This document shows positions 29,301 to 36,300 of a DNA stretch of 64,000 nucleotides, in pieces. The stretch comes from Synechococcus sp. MU1617. GTDB lineage: Bacteria > Cyanobacteriota > Cyanobacteriia > PCC-6307 > Cyanobiaceae. Position 1 is the first letter of the stretch. Each line of letters begins with the position of its first letter. A program made the position numbers and the translations under genes. A model generated the notes under the pieces. The model was not told the origin of the DNA and did no database searches. It was given only the letters and a program-made list of their open reading frames with translations. The DNA is taken from the NCBI RefSeq assembly GCF_020514235.1, contig NZ_VTLB01000005.1:62001-126000 (forward strand). Direction: 5' to 3'.

Positions 29301-32300
29301 TCGGGCCAGGCCAGGGCCACACGCATGGTGGTGATGTCCGTAGATCGCTGGACGCCATCAGGCGTGATGAGGACAGCCTGTGGTTCCTCGTTGAGCAGTG
29401 GTGTGGGCTGCCAGCTCAGGCTTTGGGAGCTGCTGGCCGCCTGCAGGCCAGTGGAGGGTTCGCTGCTGAAGGCCAAGACCTGCAGCTCCACCGGTTGTGG
29501 CGATGCCGCGTCGGTGCGCAGCATCGCCATGGCCCACTGCTCTTTGCTCAGCAGCACCTGATTGCCTTCTCGGGTTCCGATCAGTTCCCCTGAGCGATCC
29601 GTAACCAGGAGCTCCTGATCGGTGTCGGGCAGCTGAATCGCGTACACCAGTTGTTCCCGTGGATCGACGGGTTCGGCGGCGAGGTAGTCCGTAAAGCGGC
29701 TGAGGGCGAGAGCTTCATCGGCGCCCTCATTGGTCAATTGCGACCACCGAGGTGCGGTGGCAATGGGATCGAGGCTGAATTCGATGGCCGTGCTGACGGC
29801 TTCGGAGCGCAGCCCCGTGTTTCCGAGTTCGGAGGTGGCGGTGGTTCGAAGCCCGAAGGTGCCGATGGCATGGTCATTGCCGGGCACTCGCAGCGTCAGT
29901 TGGTCCAGCTGCGCATTGATCTCTTCAGCGGTTCCGCGCAAGAGCCAAGTGCCGTCGGTTCTTGGGGCGAGGTCTTGATCGAGGCCATTGCTCAAGCTCA
30001 GGCTCTCTGGGCTCTGGTCGGTTCGTTCAATCACCAGCTCAACGACTTCTCCACTACGGGGGGGAAGGCTGAGGCTCAGGAGTTCTTTAAAGGGCACCTT
30101 GCTGCCTTCATCCCAGTGGGCTGCTCCCGGTTCCAGAACAGCTGTCAGGCTCGGCGATGCCGCTGAGCGTTGCAACACAAGCTGGATGTCGATGGATGCT
30201 GTTTCTCCAGCAGCATCGGTAACGGTCAGCGGGGCTGACCACGTGGCGCGGCCTCCCTCTTCATCAAGGCCAAGCCCAGTGGTGTCCCCTGTGAGTTTGA
30301 GCCGTTCAGCATCAAAACTGAAGGGAAGGTCTTCTTCGGTGTTGAGGGAATAGGTGAGCTGCTCGGCTGGATCGATGCTCAGATCGATGTCGCTGAAGAG
30401 GCTCGCGGGCAGCTCGATCTCGATGGCTGAATCCTCAGCCAGTTCGAATTGAACACCGGAGAGTTTTGTGTTCTGGGTTTGTGGTGTTGCCGAAATCACC
30501 CCCCCAAGAACTGATGCGTTGATGAGGTCAACGCCGGAGGTGATCTGCTGGAACGGGGCGCTGTTGCGATGGCGCACCAGGAGTGGAACAAGGGCTGATG
30601 CGGTGAGCCCTTCCACATCGGCAGCGCGCACCCGCAGGAAGTGCTGGCCGATCTCCTCCACCGAGGGCGCCAGGGTGAGCACCCCCGTTTGGGCATCCCA
30701 TTGCAACCAGGGAGGAGCTTCGTCTCCCTCTGCAAGGTCGATGATCTCCCCCGTCCCGGGATCGAGGCTGACGGCCAGGTTCAGCTGTTCGTTGTCATCG
30801 ATGCCGAGATCCTGGTCGGTGAACCAGGGTTTGAGGTCGATGCTGCGGTTCAGGCCACTGAAGAGTGCGAAGGGATCATCTTCACTGGGTGGTGCGCTGC
30901 CCTCTGCAGTGGGTTGTTGCAGGGCGAGAAATGCGTCCAGCGATGAGGTGCGCGTCGGAGCGTCATTCACATTGGCCACCGAGATCACGACGGCTTGCTC
31001 CACGTACAGCCCTGCCTGATCCGTGGCCCTCACCAGAAAGCGGCTTTCGCCCACATTGGTGGGGCCTGCAGTGCCACTCAGGGTGCCTGTTTCGGCATCC
31101 AGCTCGACCCAGTCGGGAATCTGATCGCCGGTTTGGGCAGCTTCCAGGGAGTAGGTGAGCTGCTCGTCGGGATCGACCAGGAGATCGGGATCACTAAATG
31201 CTCCGGATGGGATGCGGTAGGTGAAGCTTTCGCCTTGACTGAGTTCAGGAGGTTGGAGGGCAACGGAACCCAGCACAGGCCGGTCATTCACGTTTTGAAC
31301 GGTGAAGCGCAAGGTTTGAAGCGCTGTGCCTCCCCTGCCATCGGCGGCTTGAACTGTGACGCTGAATTCACCCACCTGAGCATTGCCAGGACGGCCCGTA
31401 ATGGCGCCGCTGACGGCATCAAGCAGCATCCAGCTGGGAGCCTCAACAAAGCTGTAGGTCAGATCAGCATCGTCTTGATCGGTGAACAAGGTGCTGATGT
31501 TTTTGGTGAGAGCGATGTCTTGATCGACGCTCATCTCCAAATCTTCTGCAGTTGCTTCAACAGCGACTGGAGCATCATTCACTTCCCTGACGGCAATGGC
31601 GATGTGCCTCACCTCTGTTTGTTCGCCACTGCCACGGCTCAGCGTGAAGGCATGGCTGCCCACATGGGCTTGGTCGGGCGTTGCCTTGAGAACCCAGACG
31701 GACGGACTGCGATCGTCAAGAACAAGCAGTTCATCGCTCTTAAGTGTCATGCCACCCGCTGGTGGCGTGAGGGTTGGTGTTAGACGCAGATCGATGGCTG
31801 CATCGGCATTTTGTTGCCGGAACCCCAGCCGCGCGAAAAGTGTTTGGCCTCCTTTCTCTTCCTTGAGCCCCAGGGCAACACCTTGCCCACCACGGGGCAG
31901 GGCTGCAGCACCCAGCCCTTTGATCTGCTCACGCCCCTCGCTTGATGTGCTTTTGCCAAGGTCTTGGAACAAGGGCAGATGATCCGCGTTGAACACCTGG
32001 TCTTTTGTGTTCAGTTCGTCGACAAGTTCCAGTGCCGATGCATTCCAATCCATGTCGAGTTCGAGGCCTACGAGGCCTTGTCCATCGGCGCGCATGTCTT
32101 GCACCGAGAGTTCAAGCCAAAGCAGCGATGAATCCTCTTCATCGGTGATGAAGTTGTGGTCGACTACTACACGTCCTTCTCCGACAAGCTCAGGAGTGGG
32201 GGGAAGTTCCTGCAGCTCCGCCCATTCCGGAAAAGGCTCCGCTGTTGTCCCTGGAAGCGCAAAGGTGGTGATCTGCCACGGGATGGATTCGTTGCTTGCT

Positions 32301-33115
32301 CCAGAAAGTGGTGGATAATCTTCCACCGCCAGCAGGTTAATTTGGTCTTCTTCGAATTCATGAACATCGAACTCGATGGCATCGATCTGTAAAGCATCTC
32401 CATCAGAGTTCAGAGGATTCCAACGAAGCTTTTCTAGATTTTTGTATAAGCTGACATCAGGTTTGTTCCCTTTGGAAGCAAGAGTCAGTTGATCATTCCC
32501 CTCGCCAAAATTGATAAGGAGAGGGGTCTGTTGTTCGCTGAGATAGGCAATATCGTCCCCCTGGTTCAGGCTGATCGCTTCAATGTTCCTGAGGCGATCG
32601 ATTTCGACTGACGCAGTATCGCTGTTTGACTCGTGATTTTTATAAACCAGTACGTCATCGGCTTCAAATGCCTCGGCAATAAGGGGAGGCAAGTTATTTG
32701 AAACCAGAGGTAAATGCTCTGGCTCATTGCTGAGGTACAAGCCAGAGAGAGCGTCGTTGTTGAGCGCGCCGTAGTAGGCCAGGTCTTGTCCTGACGATCC
32801 TTCGTAACGATCGGACCCTGCAGTGGCGACGTAGGTGACTTCGAAGCTGCCTTGTTCTTTTAGCGGCTCACGTTCAACGATAAATTGATCGTCACCGGCA
32901 CTGCCCTCTAGGACCCGCTGTGCATTCCAGGGAGTGTTAGAGGATGGATCAGCTGATGTCAGTCCTGGCTGCGTTCCGGCCAGCTCGGCAACGGATTGAT
33001 CGAGTGCGTCGTTTTCAAGACTGAGGCTGACGCTGTTGTCCCATGTCACCGATAAGGAAGGGCGATCCTCGCTGAGGATGGCGTCAATACTGGTGGGACT
33101 CGAGGAGTCCTCCAA
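20381..33115 (-). CDS. Giant repetitive surface/adhesin-like protein, predicted type I secretion substrate
   Basis: A protein of about 4244 residues, acidic and almost free of cysteine (I see only two, near 4123 and 4200). In order: degenerate RTX-like motifs (LEGSAGDDQF near 70, NFGEGNDQL near 210); a cohesin-like beta region about 318-448; cadherin/Ig-like repeats about 500-850 with VNDAP linkers and WLxxDAxTGxLSGxP cores; a calcium-loop region about 1550-1700 (ILDLGGTGLDL, then NTNGDQRLDAND); adhesin repeats about 1850-2350 with DPDGSE and VADxP; more cadherin-like repeats about 2500-3140; a Pro/Asp-rich linker about 3825-3915; and a distinct C-terminal region with a hydrophobic patch near 4020. 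No signal peptide. The listed start is TTG; an in-frame CTG at 33220 is an alternative. Likely a cell-surface or released adhesin; its exact role is unknown. Confidence 0.85.
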   Translation of the reverse strand: MEDSSSPTSIDAILSEDRPSLSVTWDNSVSLSLENDALDQSVAELAGTQPGLTSADPSSNTPWNAQRVLEGSAGDDQFIVEREPLKEQGSFEVTYVATAGSDRYEGSSGQDLAYYGALNNDALSGLYLSNEPEHLPLVSNNLPPLIAEAFEADDVLVYKNHESNSDTASVEIDRLRNIEAISLNQGDDIAYLSEQQTPLLINFGEGNDQLTLASKGNKPDVSLYKNLEKLRWNPLNSDGDALQIDAIEFDVHEFEEDQINLLAVEDYPPLSGASNESIPWQITTFALPGTTAEPFPEWAELQELPPTPELVGEGRVVVDHNFITDEEDSSLLWLELSVQDMRADGQGLVGLELDMDWNASALELVDELNTKDQVFNADHLPLFQDLGKSTSSEGREQIKGLGAAALPRGGQGVALGLKEEKGGQTLFARLGFRQQNADAAIDLRLTPTLTPPAGGMTLKSDELLVLDDRSPSVWVLKATPDQAHVGSHAFTLSRGSGEQTEVRHIAIAVREVNDAPVAVEATAEDLEMSVDQDIALTKNISTLFTDQDDADLTYSFVEAPSWMLLDAVSGAITGRPGNAQVGEFSVTVQAADGRGGTALQTLRFTVQNVNDRPVLGSVALQPPELSQGESFTYRIPSGAFSDPDLLVDPDEQLTYSLEAAQTGDQIPDWVELDAETGTLSGTAGPTNVGESRFLVRATDQAGLYVEQAVVISVANVNDAPTRTSSLDAFLALQQPTAEGSAPPSEDDPFALFSGLNRSIDLKPWFTDQDLGIDDNEQLNLAVSLDPGTGEIIDLAEGDEAPPWLQWDAQTGVLTLAPSVEEIGQHFLRVRAADVEGLTASALVPLLVRHRNSAPFQQITSGVDLINASVLGGVISATPQTQNTKLSGVQFELAEDSAIEIELPASLFSDIDLSIDPAEQLTYSLNTEEDLPFSFDAERLKLTGDTTGLGLDEEGGRATWSAPLTVTDAAGETASIDIQLVLQRSAASPSLTAVLEPGAAHWDEGSKVPFKELLSLSLPPRSGEVVELVIERTDQSPESLSLSNGLDQDLAPRTDGTWLLRGTAEEINAQLDQLTLRVPGNDHAIGTFGLRTTATSELGNTGLRSEAVSTAIEFSLDPIATAPRWSQLTNEGADEALALSRFTDYLAAEPVDPREQLVYAIQLPDTDQELLVTDRSGELIGTREGNQVLLSKEQWAMAMLRTDAASPQPVELQVLAFSSEPSTGLQAASSSQSLSWQPTPLLNEEPQAVLITPDGVQRSTDITTMRVALAWPEVARSGQLQIDLPLGSAVTLDGVDPQTSEVDGKQRFVFSLQADEAQPLPAQIDLKVASPEIFRGSFEGSLELLSSIRAELPDAGLSAEDYAADQATALARRLAPLDFSWDVAQVAQQPEFGTDADLRFNPSTGAIQIDLRRGSSSSGYRNPAEALTLSVRNIPAGYTLAERVNGEYRAVGATDAFGTMTLFTLPAAETDASAEDMGTFQQLNEDNLYLVSLDDDPPPLTSAQSLNLALTARISDQPGGDSRSVAASRQLSLAAFSNGQPPKLTNVQRVDPVILDLGGTGLDLTTLDEGVSFAMLPQAEAIPTAWLSADANQGDQRSAAFLVLNDTSNDASSGDVQISSITELLSEYFQADGRQRSFASGSDALASLNTNGDQRLDANDQAWSDLQLWFDDGDAVSEDGELVALGEVLNSVDLGSLETLSEQPSWAAGNAVLRRLSGVNLDAPPSDLALYDVGLQVAPAGSAPLALSVTGPLTLQENGDPTALKLTSAGSDLWQEGQDALTLVRLSGVPDELVPSLGVKDSRGDWLFTWADLNANGGKVEILTGPDWSGGANLQLLISQLQNDGTLKSSALTSLALDVEAIADSPILQVNSTTIREDAPLALSKLLGRAETTDPDGSEVLSFELHGLPNGAQIQRRREGVISVLEPQDDGVYRIQPDDVEDLLFIPPGDLDGQLSFQWHAVATEQANASTASTVAKVLINVRAVADAPLAPIQAETAPALVERESVALSELIQQPLATSGLIDSDGSEQLRLEFSLPTGLDLQSQSDSNWTPLSAQIQADGRQVVVINASDFADLQLADRGVRQSSEAPASLELAVTRISRESKTGDQARSATLDFDLLFDRQARPATFTLPDAPSTLEDGGGISLTELLQAKASQAGDQLTYKISGLAEGLSLVDSDGAVQVVPEGTPLTLASLEGWRLQAAEHNAGQFSVDLQVISTPPGQGASAQTNVQRIEFDITAVADTPELNFISAPEGPLSIASNGWLNLGALGLKLTSPDQDGSERLSLVITAVDDAGDAKELPSQAQFNVSTQKLNEGGWVVQQADLDGVSLYLGEIADDLALRMTARSSDGESIMDGEPTMLTVKANAVVRVPLLEVRGVLEGLEDQPIPLLSQLEGVINAQLRGNGAGQTLELELTNLPEGSQLVKSQSDPDDQERSTFTAALNRNEEAELTPRLRLPYNQWSNVYWQAPADQSGAFNFQVQAFSIGSNGKTLSSEVSEVQALITAVNDAPRLINLRDLDAVDEGSTGTWDLRSRFLDVDNETTDLVISARQVANDGSISDLPEWLSLDADGVLSGTPSNTDVGVLKLELTAVDPLGQLTSQQISLAVGDVNASPVFNPDALQGWTQQIQDGITTYLRNLNLRDVVQVDLKTAFSDEDLINNDQLSYTVSRDGVSWSDAITGVAVINEGTLTLKPEGKDNVGIKTIQLRATDLQGASNIQNLQLTVRNINDPPIVNRDSAALIRAGVWQETVQLKQEQANWQLDLEGLFKDADAGDRVDQIVPTDLPAWLTYTASTSSTGGVLSGKPGNSDVGVKTMQWQALDDAGSTATYRLRLDVQNINDAPERRNNPDLSELGELINGAPAVNQDAYGRLDLNELFLDPDSPYGDALRYSIAEVSKDGDVLETVPDWIGLSYRSTAAPDATDKFLLEPVLYRINSNGSTGDQLAPGEINQLEAGTTLRVQVEASDDRNVELKGLITADLDISLSEAINLLEDSTGISDNLPLFRSIESDASSLLIKAGAIPDAGVGSPVGADGIETLLSFDVQVKDPSQRVVIDLNPGTGDQRDGLIGRNLDVFDQSNSVIHSFASKIYLEALEPENDSVGRYDIVMQATDLSGEQVSQTLSLVIANRNDAPLINDDGEAQSKMLMQWLTEKRFEGEREEKSFSLFSDPDLKFDDNLTYRLIPGSGEQETESLALPNSIKIEQGEDGVVVLDIIPPRGITSVIEQQFKLLASDRDGLSTESDWFTVAFTPIAEATLLTRGNQEKPLEASQISNAAKKNTALDLQSALDLNAVTLADPAGDEVVFKLLVQQRQAELSLANSNQNNGSFLKRESINEGTLFTIDLQELTQASGKPTGSLEGLELSIPDNQLQVLPRGLSPEIKTGIPLQIWSETRVQGDSEENFNVAESDRSTLWVPIENARPVYTQPALAKIDESFFAAESFDPKTPLVKLPELFSDVDPAETLQWELETPKSLKSLVKLDSASGQIKLASGIDKITDLPAGSHRLLVRAKDTSGALGDASGIASGSIRLFIAAEEESPAIVKGLNLLTQLAADDVNDLYDKKESERTESEQQVVTILKTLNVEENNRTTFLEKLEKGSLAVLSNNTADKPMVLIDASQNEGALLMDAAIDEAETGVIAASKELLESREIIDTPLGEIEFTIDTQGRDFSIVQLQMEDGGVDMDTLFKTDEDGNPHVFESEIITYSEDDGPLEDWLSTLTYGVYNYNLNTDGTQEVITTINSNDSSLATNLLTADPLFDFNELEKIDGSAFLIDLDQNNTVDLINMLLVDQGWFDTRPDVVGLIGDPLIPASTVQVIAPQRGGGGEPENNLEKPPTDEIDTITDEPDQSDDVNQPEIPDDENLDNPEGIKQPNPVNRPNRPDRKGSDDQLAPTNPGADNSQINFGSPTLSFNRGPKPTSQSKIVESGERPELDETSNLVVSSSAAVNTSQNGALGSSSPNSNQANNSKNRNQIEKTNNEIIESSFNRLLNGAQNWLSTVQEQTSEALRSIISPLATAEDTSIAAALGMIALPLLTERSTTRLLKASNKDLNLKLARRDPLFNGYWITNNRKGEPILIERKNGKISLKSFKPETNESAQPRGFNPASHALLSQSLKLCRKPGAFIRSLQTLQMELTHTQTTDINWDSWFDHHFKNDNASRSNQQDAAASLDQLRSLIDKATDYEPAFADVLMLRQLIDCNEILGLETTLDEEDLVTNEVLDYSDAFARKDTPSKDSQNITAA

Positions 33116-33399
33116 GTTGCCGTAGGAAAGCTCCGGCTCTGCGGCAGGGGAGATGGTCAGCTCGAGTGCAACGTCCAGAGCTGGAGAGGCAACATCAATG
33201 AAGCTTCCCGTGTTGCTCAGTTTGAGACCTCAGTACTCCCTTATTTTAAACCCAAAGAGAACATAAAGAGAAATCATGCTTTTTCTGCATGAGTGCTCTT
33301 TGTTGTGAAAAGGAGTGGCTGAATATGCGGGCCTAACCCTGATTGCTCAGGGAGTCAGAAACGCATTTTCTATTAATCAAATAATATTGTTGATGTGCC
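33116..33399. other. 284-bp gap between the two island surface-protein genes
   Basis: On the minus strand this holds, in order, a 6-bp hairpin CCCTGA/TCAGGG (33337-33352) 48 nt after the 1103-residue gene, a second hairpin TCATGC/GCATGA (33274-33292), a TAAAAT that could serve as a -10 box (33243-33248), and a 114-nt open stretch in frame with the giant gene. The hairpins lack T-runs. The open stretch may be an N-terminal extension of the giant protein. Confidence 0.45.
33243..33248 (-). promoter_or_regulatory. Possible -10 element of the giant-protein operon
   Basis: TAAAAT on the minus strand, within TTTAAAATAAGG, lies 23 nt upstream of the in-frame CTG at 33220 and about 128 nt upstream of the TTG. 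No good -35 box is visible at the usual distance. If used, transcription would begin just ahead of the CTG. Weak, by eye only. Confidence 0.25.
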
Positions 33400-36300
33400 T
33401 TATACGGCTAAGGGGTCTTGAAAAGCTTCTCCATCGATGCCACCATCTCCGACGCTTTGATTGTCGTCAGCTCCAATAGCATTGGATGTTGGAGATTCAA
33501 GAGATCCTGCATAGTCAGGATCAGCTTCAGTGGAGTTTTGATCCTTAAACGAATCATTGTCCCACCGTGTGTACTCCCCTTGGAAGTCAAGTTGTTCCCA
33601 TGACATGTGAGAAGAGCCCTGGAAATCTTGATCGCCCGTATGTAGTGTTTTGCCCCAGTCCTTGTCTAGTACAGAGAGATCGGATATATCGATCTTCCCA
33701 TTGAAATCGGCGTCAACATCTCGGGCAACCGATTCATCAAGGGTTCCATTGTTATCGAAATCACCTTCTCCACCCTGAGTAACATCAACCTGACGTGCCG
33801 CACCTGCATTTAGATATGCAAGGTCTTTCATGGAGACACGTCCGTCGTAATTCAAGTCACCTTGGAAAGTAATGAGGTTGGACGACCCTTTGCCTTTGTT
33901 GTTAAACACTTCTTGTGTTCCATCGGCTCGTATCGATACAATACCTTCTGACAAATTAACAACATTTCCAGCTTCTCCAGTGATTTCAATATTTCCAGTG
34001 AATCTTGTTTCTTCTCTGGCGTCTTCTTCAAAGTGTCCATCGACGAATGAACCACTTGCAAGACTGGTTTTGGAAAATGAGCCGCTTGTTAGTTCTGCAT
34101 TTTCGTTCAGCATACCTGAATAGGCTAGGTTGTTAGCCTCAATGTTGCCAACGTTCAACCAGGTTGCACTGGTAGTGAGGGTGTCTCCCTTTCTCACCAA
34201 ATTTGTGTAGGAGGCATCTGAACCAATAACTCTATTGGTACCCAAAACTAGGCCGTCACCCTGTTGTTCGAGGTTGATCTTTGCTTCATAAAGAGTCACC
34301 TCTTGTCCCCATACCGCTATGTCACCACCTAACTGGTCTAGGGAAAGAATTTCACGATTAATCAATCCATCTTCATCAATGAATTCATAGGAGAGGTTTG
34401 TTTCATGCTGATCCACGGAGATATCGAAGGTCAGAGGATTAATCGTCAAGCTGCCATCAGAATTCTTGTCAAGAAGCTCGATGTGATCTTCTGAGAAATC
34501 AAGGGAGATTGAAGCTAAAGCTTCTTTGTCGTAGATGCCTGTACCATTTGAAAGGTCAGATAGGCTTGCTGCAGCAATCCTGATTGACCCATTTTCATTG
34601 TCAATGTGCACTGCATTGGCAATTGGTAGGGCTCCACCAATCTTGATGTCAGAGGCATGTATGCTTCCGAATAGGTTGGGGTCAAACTGAATGGTTATAT
34701 CGGTGGATTCAATGTTCCAGCCAGATTCAAGTGATACAGCATCTATGTCAAGAACAAATCTTGAATTATTGTCTACTGAGTCGCCCAAGACGGCAAGCTG
34801 ATTTAGTGGATTTACTCCATCAACAGCTTCATCGTCAAGATAATCTGATTGTCTGTATAGGTTGTAGGTGAGTTCTATAGCTTCATCGCAATCATCCAAA
34901 TAAGTCTCTATTTCAAATTTAGTAAAATCGTCAGATATTCCGGCCTGCAAATTAACTAAATTTAAATCAGCAAATTGTTCCCAATTGAGCTGAATATTTG
35001 AATCCGAGAATAAGGAGGATGGGCTGTCGTAATCCGATCCCCAGCCCCAGCCATTGACTTGGTTTACGGTATATGAATCGTTGGCAATGTCATAATCGAT
35101 GTTTACAGAAAGATTGCCTTGGCGGTCGCCTATTTCCCCGTAAATGTATAGTGAGTTTAAATGTGATTTGACTTGGCTGTAATCAGGGAGTTCGTGATGT
35201 ACATTGCCAACAGCGTAATTTTGATCTGAATCTTGGCTGACAACTGAACCTAGTGTTAATCCCCCTATGCTACTGATATTTAATAAGGGATCGGCATTAT
35301 AAAGGTTATAATGAGCCTCAAAGTTTCCAGAGGTTAAGTTTCCGTTATTGACACTTATGAATTCAGTCTCATTCGTAAATGTTCCAAAATCTATTGTGGT
35401 TAGAATCGGTGCTGTAGTGAATTCAAGGCTTGTATCTTCGAGCGGGTCTTGATGGGTCTTAACTGTGTAATCAGTTAAATCAAGTGTAATAGATTGAATG
35501 CTATCGACTAAGTTCCCATGAAATTGATTTACATATGCACTTGGTGAATGGTTTCCAGTTAATCTGAATCCTGCGTTGATATTTTCGTAAAAGTATGTTA
35601 TAGAAGAGGGCAGATTTCCGTCAGATTCAACTGGAATATAAAAGTTATCAGGTGAGAGTCCCAGTTCTACCTCTGTGTTTCCCTCAAAAGTAGTCTCAAC
35701 AAGGTCTTCTACTGCCTGCCTCTCAAGCTGACCACCTGAATAGGTCGGGATAGAACCATCAGTATCGTGATCAGCCTCTCTTAGAGATAAAAAAGCGCCA
35801 CCGTGTTCCTCGCCTGCCCTGAAGCGCGCATCAGCCCAAACTTCATCTAACCTTGTTAAACGATCGCTAGCATCATTTGCAATCTCTAAATTAAATCTTT
35901 GTTCTTCATTGAGTTTCTGAAAGTCAATATTGCCGTCGGAATCTGCGTAATCAGCTAATTTGATGGTGATATTTGTTCCGTTTCCGCTCTCAGTTGAGAG
36001 GGATCTCAGGTCATCGTTTTCAAGAGTCGCGGGATTGGTTAATGCGTAACGGATATCCTCAACTATTTCGCTTTTAATTTCAATCGCTAAGGGGGAATTT
36101 TCGGACAGGGTTTGATAATCGTTAGGTTCTGGGTTTTCTGATGTGCCGTTGCTACGGCTGTTATCGGTCCAGAAAATACCATGGTTAATTATATTGTCAG
36201 GCCGCACGAAAAGGACAACAGAATCGCCTGGATTGGTTCTGTTACTAATCTGTTGTACTATATCCCTTTGAGTCCCTACATAGTCGAAATCTGTCGAATA

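Noticed and set aside
20500-33000. Many plus-strand open frames of 60-260 codons inside the giant gene
   Set aside because: All are shadows of one uninterrupted 12.7-kb coding frame with clear domain repeats.
20381-33115. The giant as SwmB, the swimming protein of strain WH8102
   Set aside because: SwmB is more than twice as long, and I cannot match its repeats from memory; similarity of role is possible but not supported.
33116-33399. 1103-residue and giant genes as one gene split by a frameshift
   Set aside because: The gap has several stops in all minus-strand frames, two hairpins and AT-rich non-coding sequence; the 1103-residue protein ends with a complete acidic tail.
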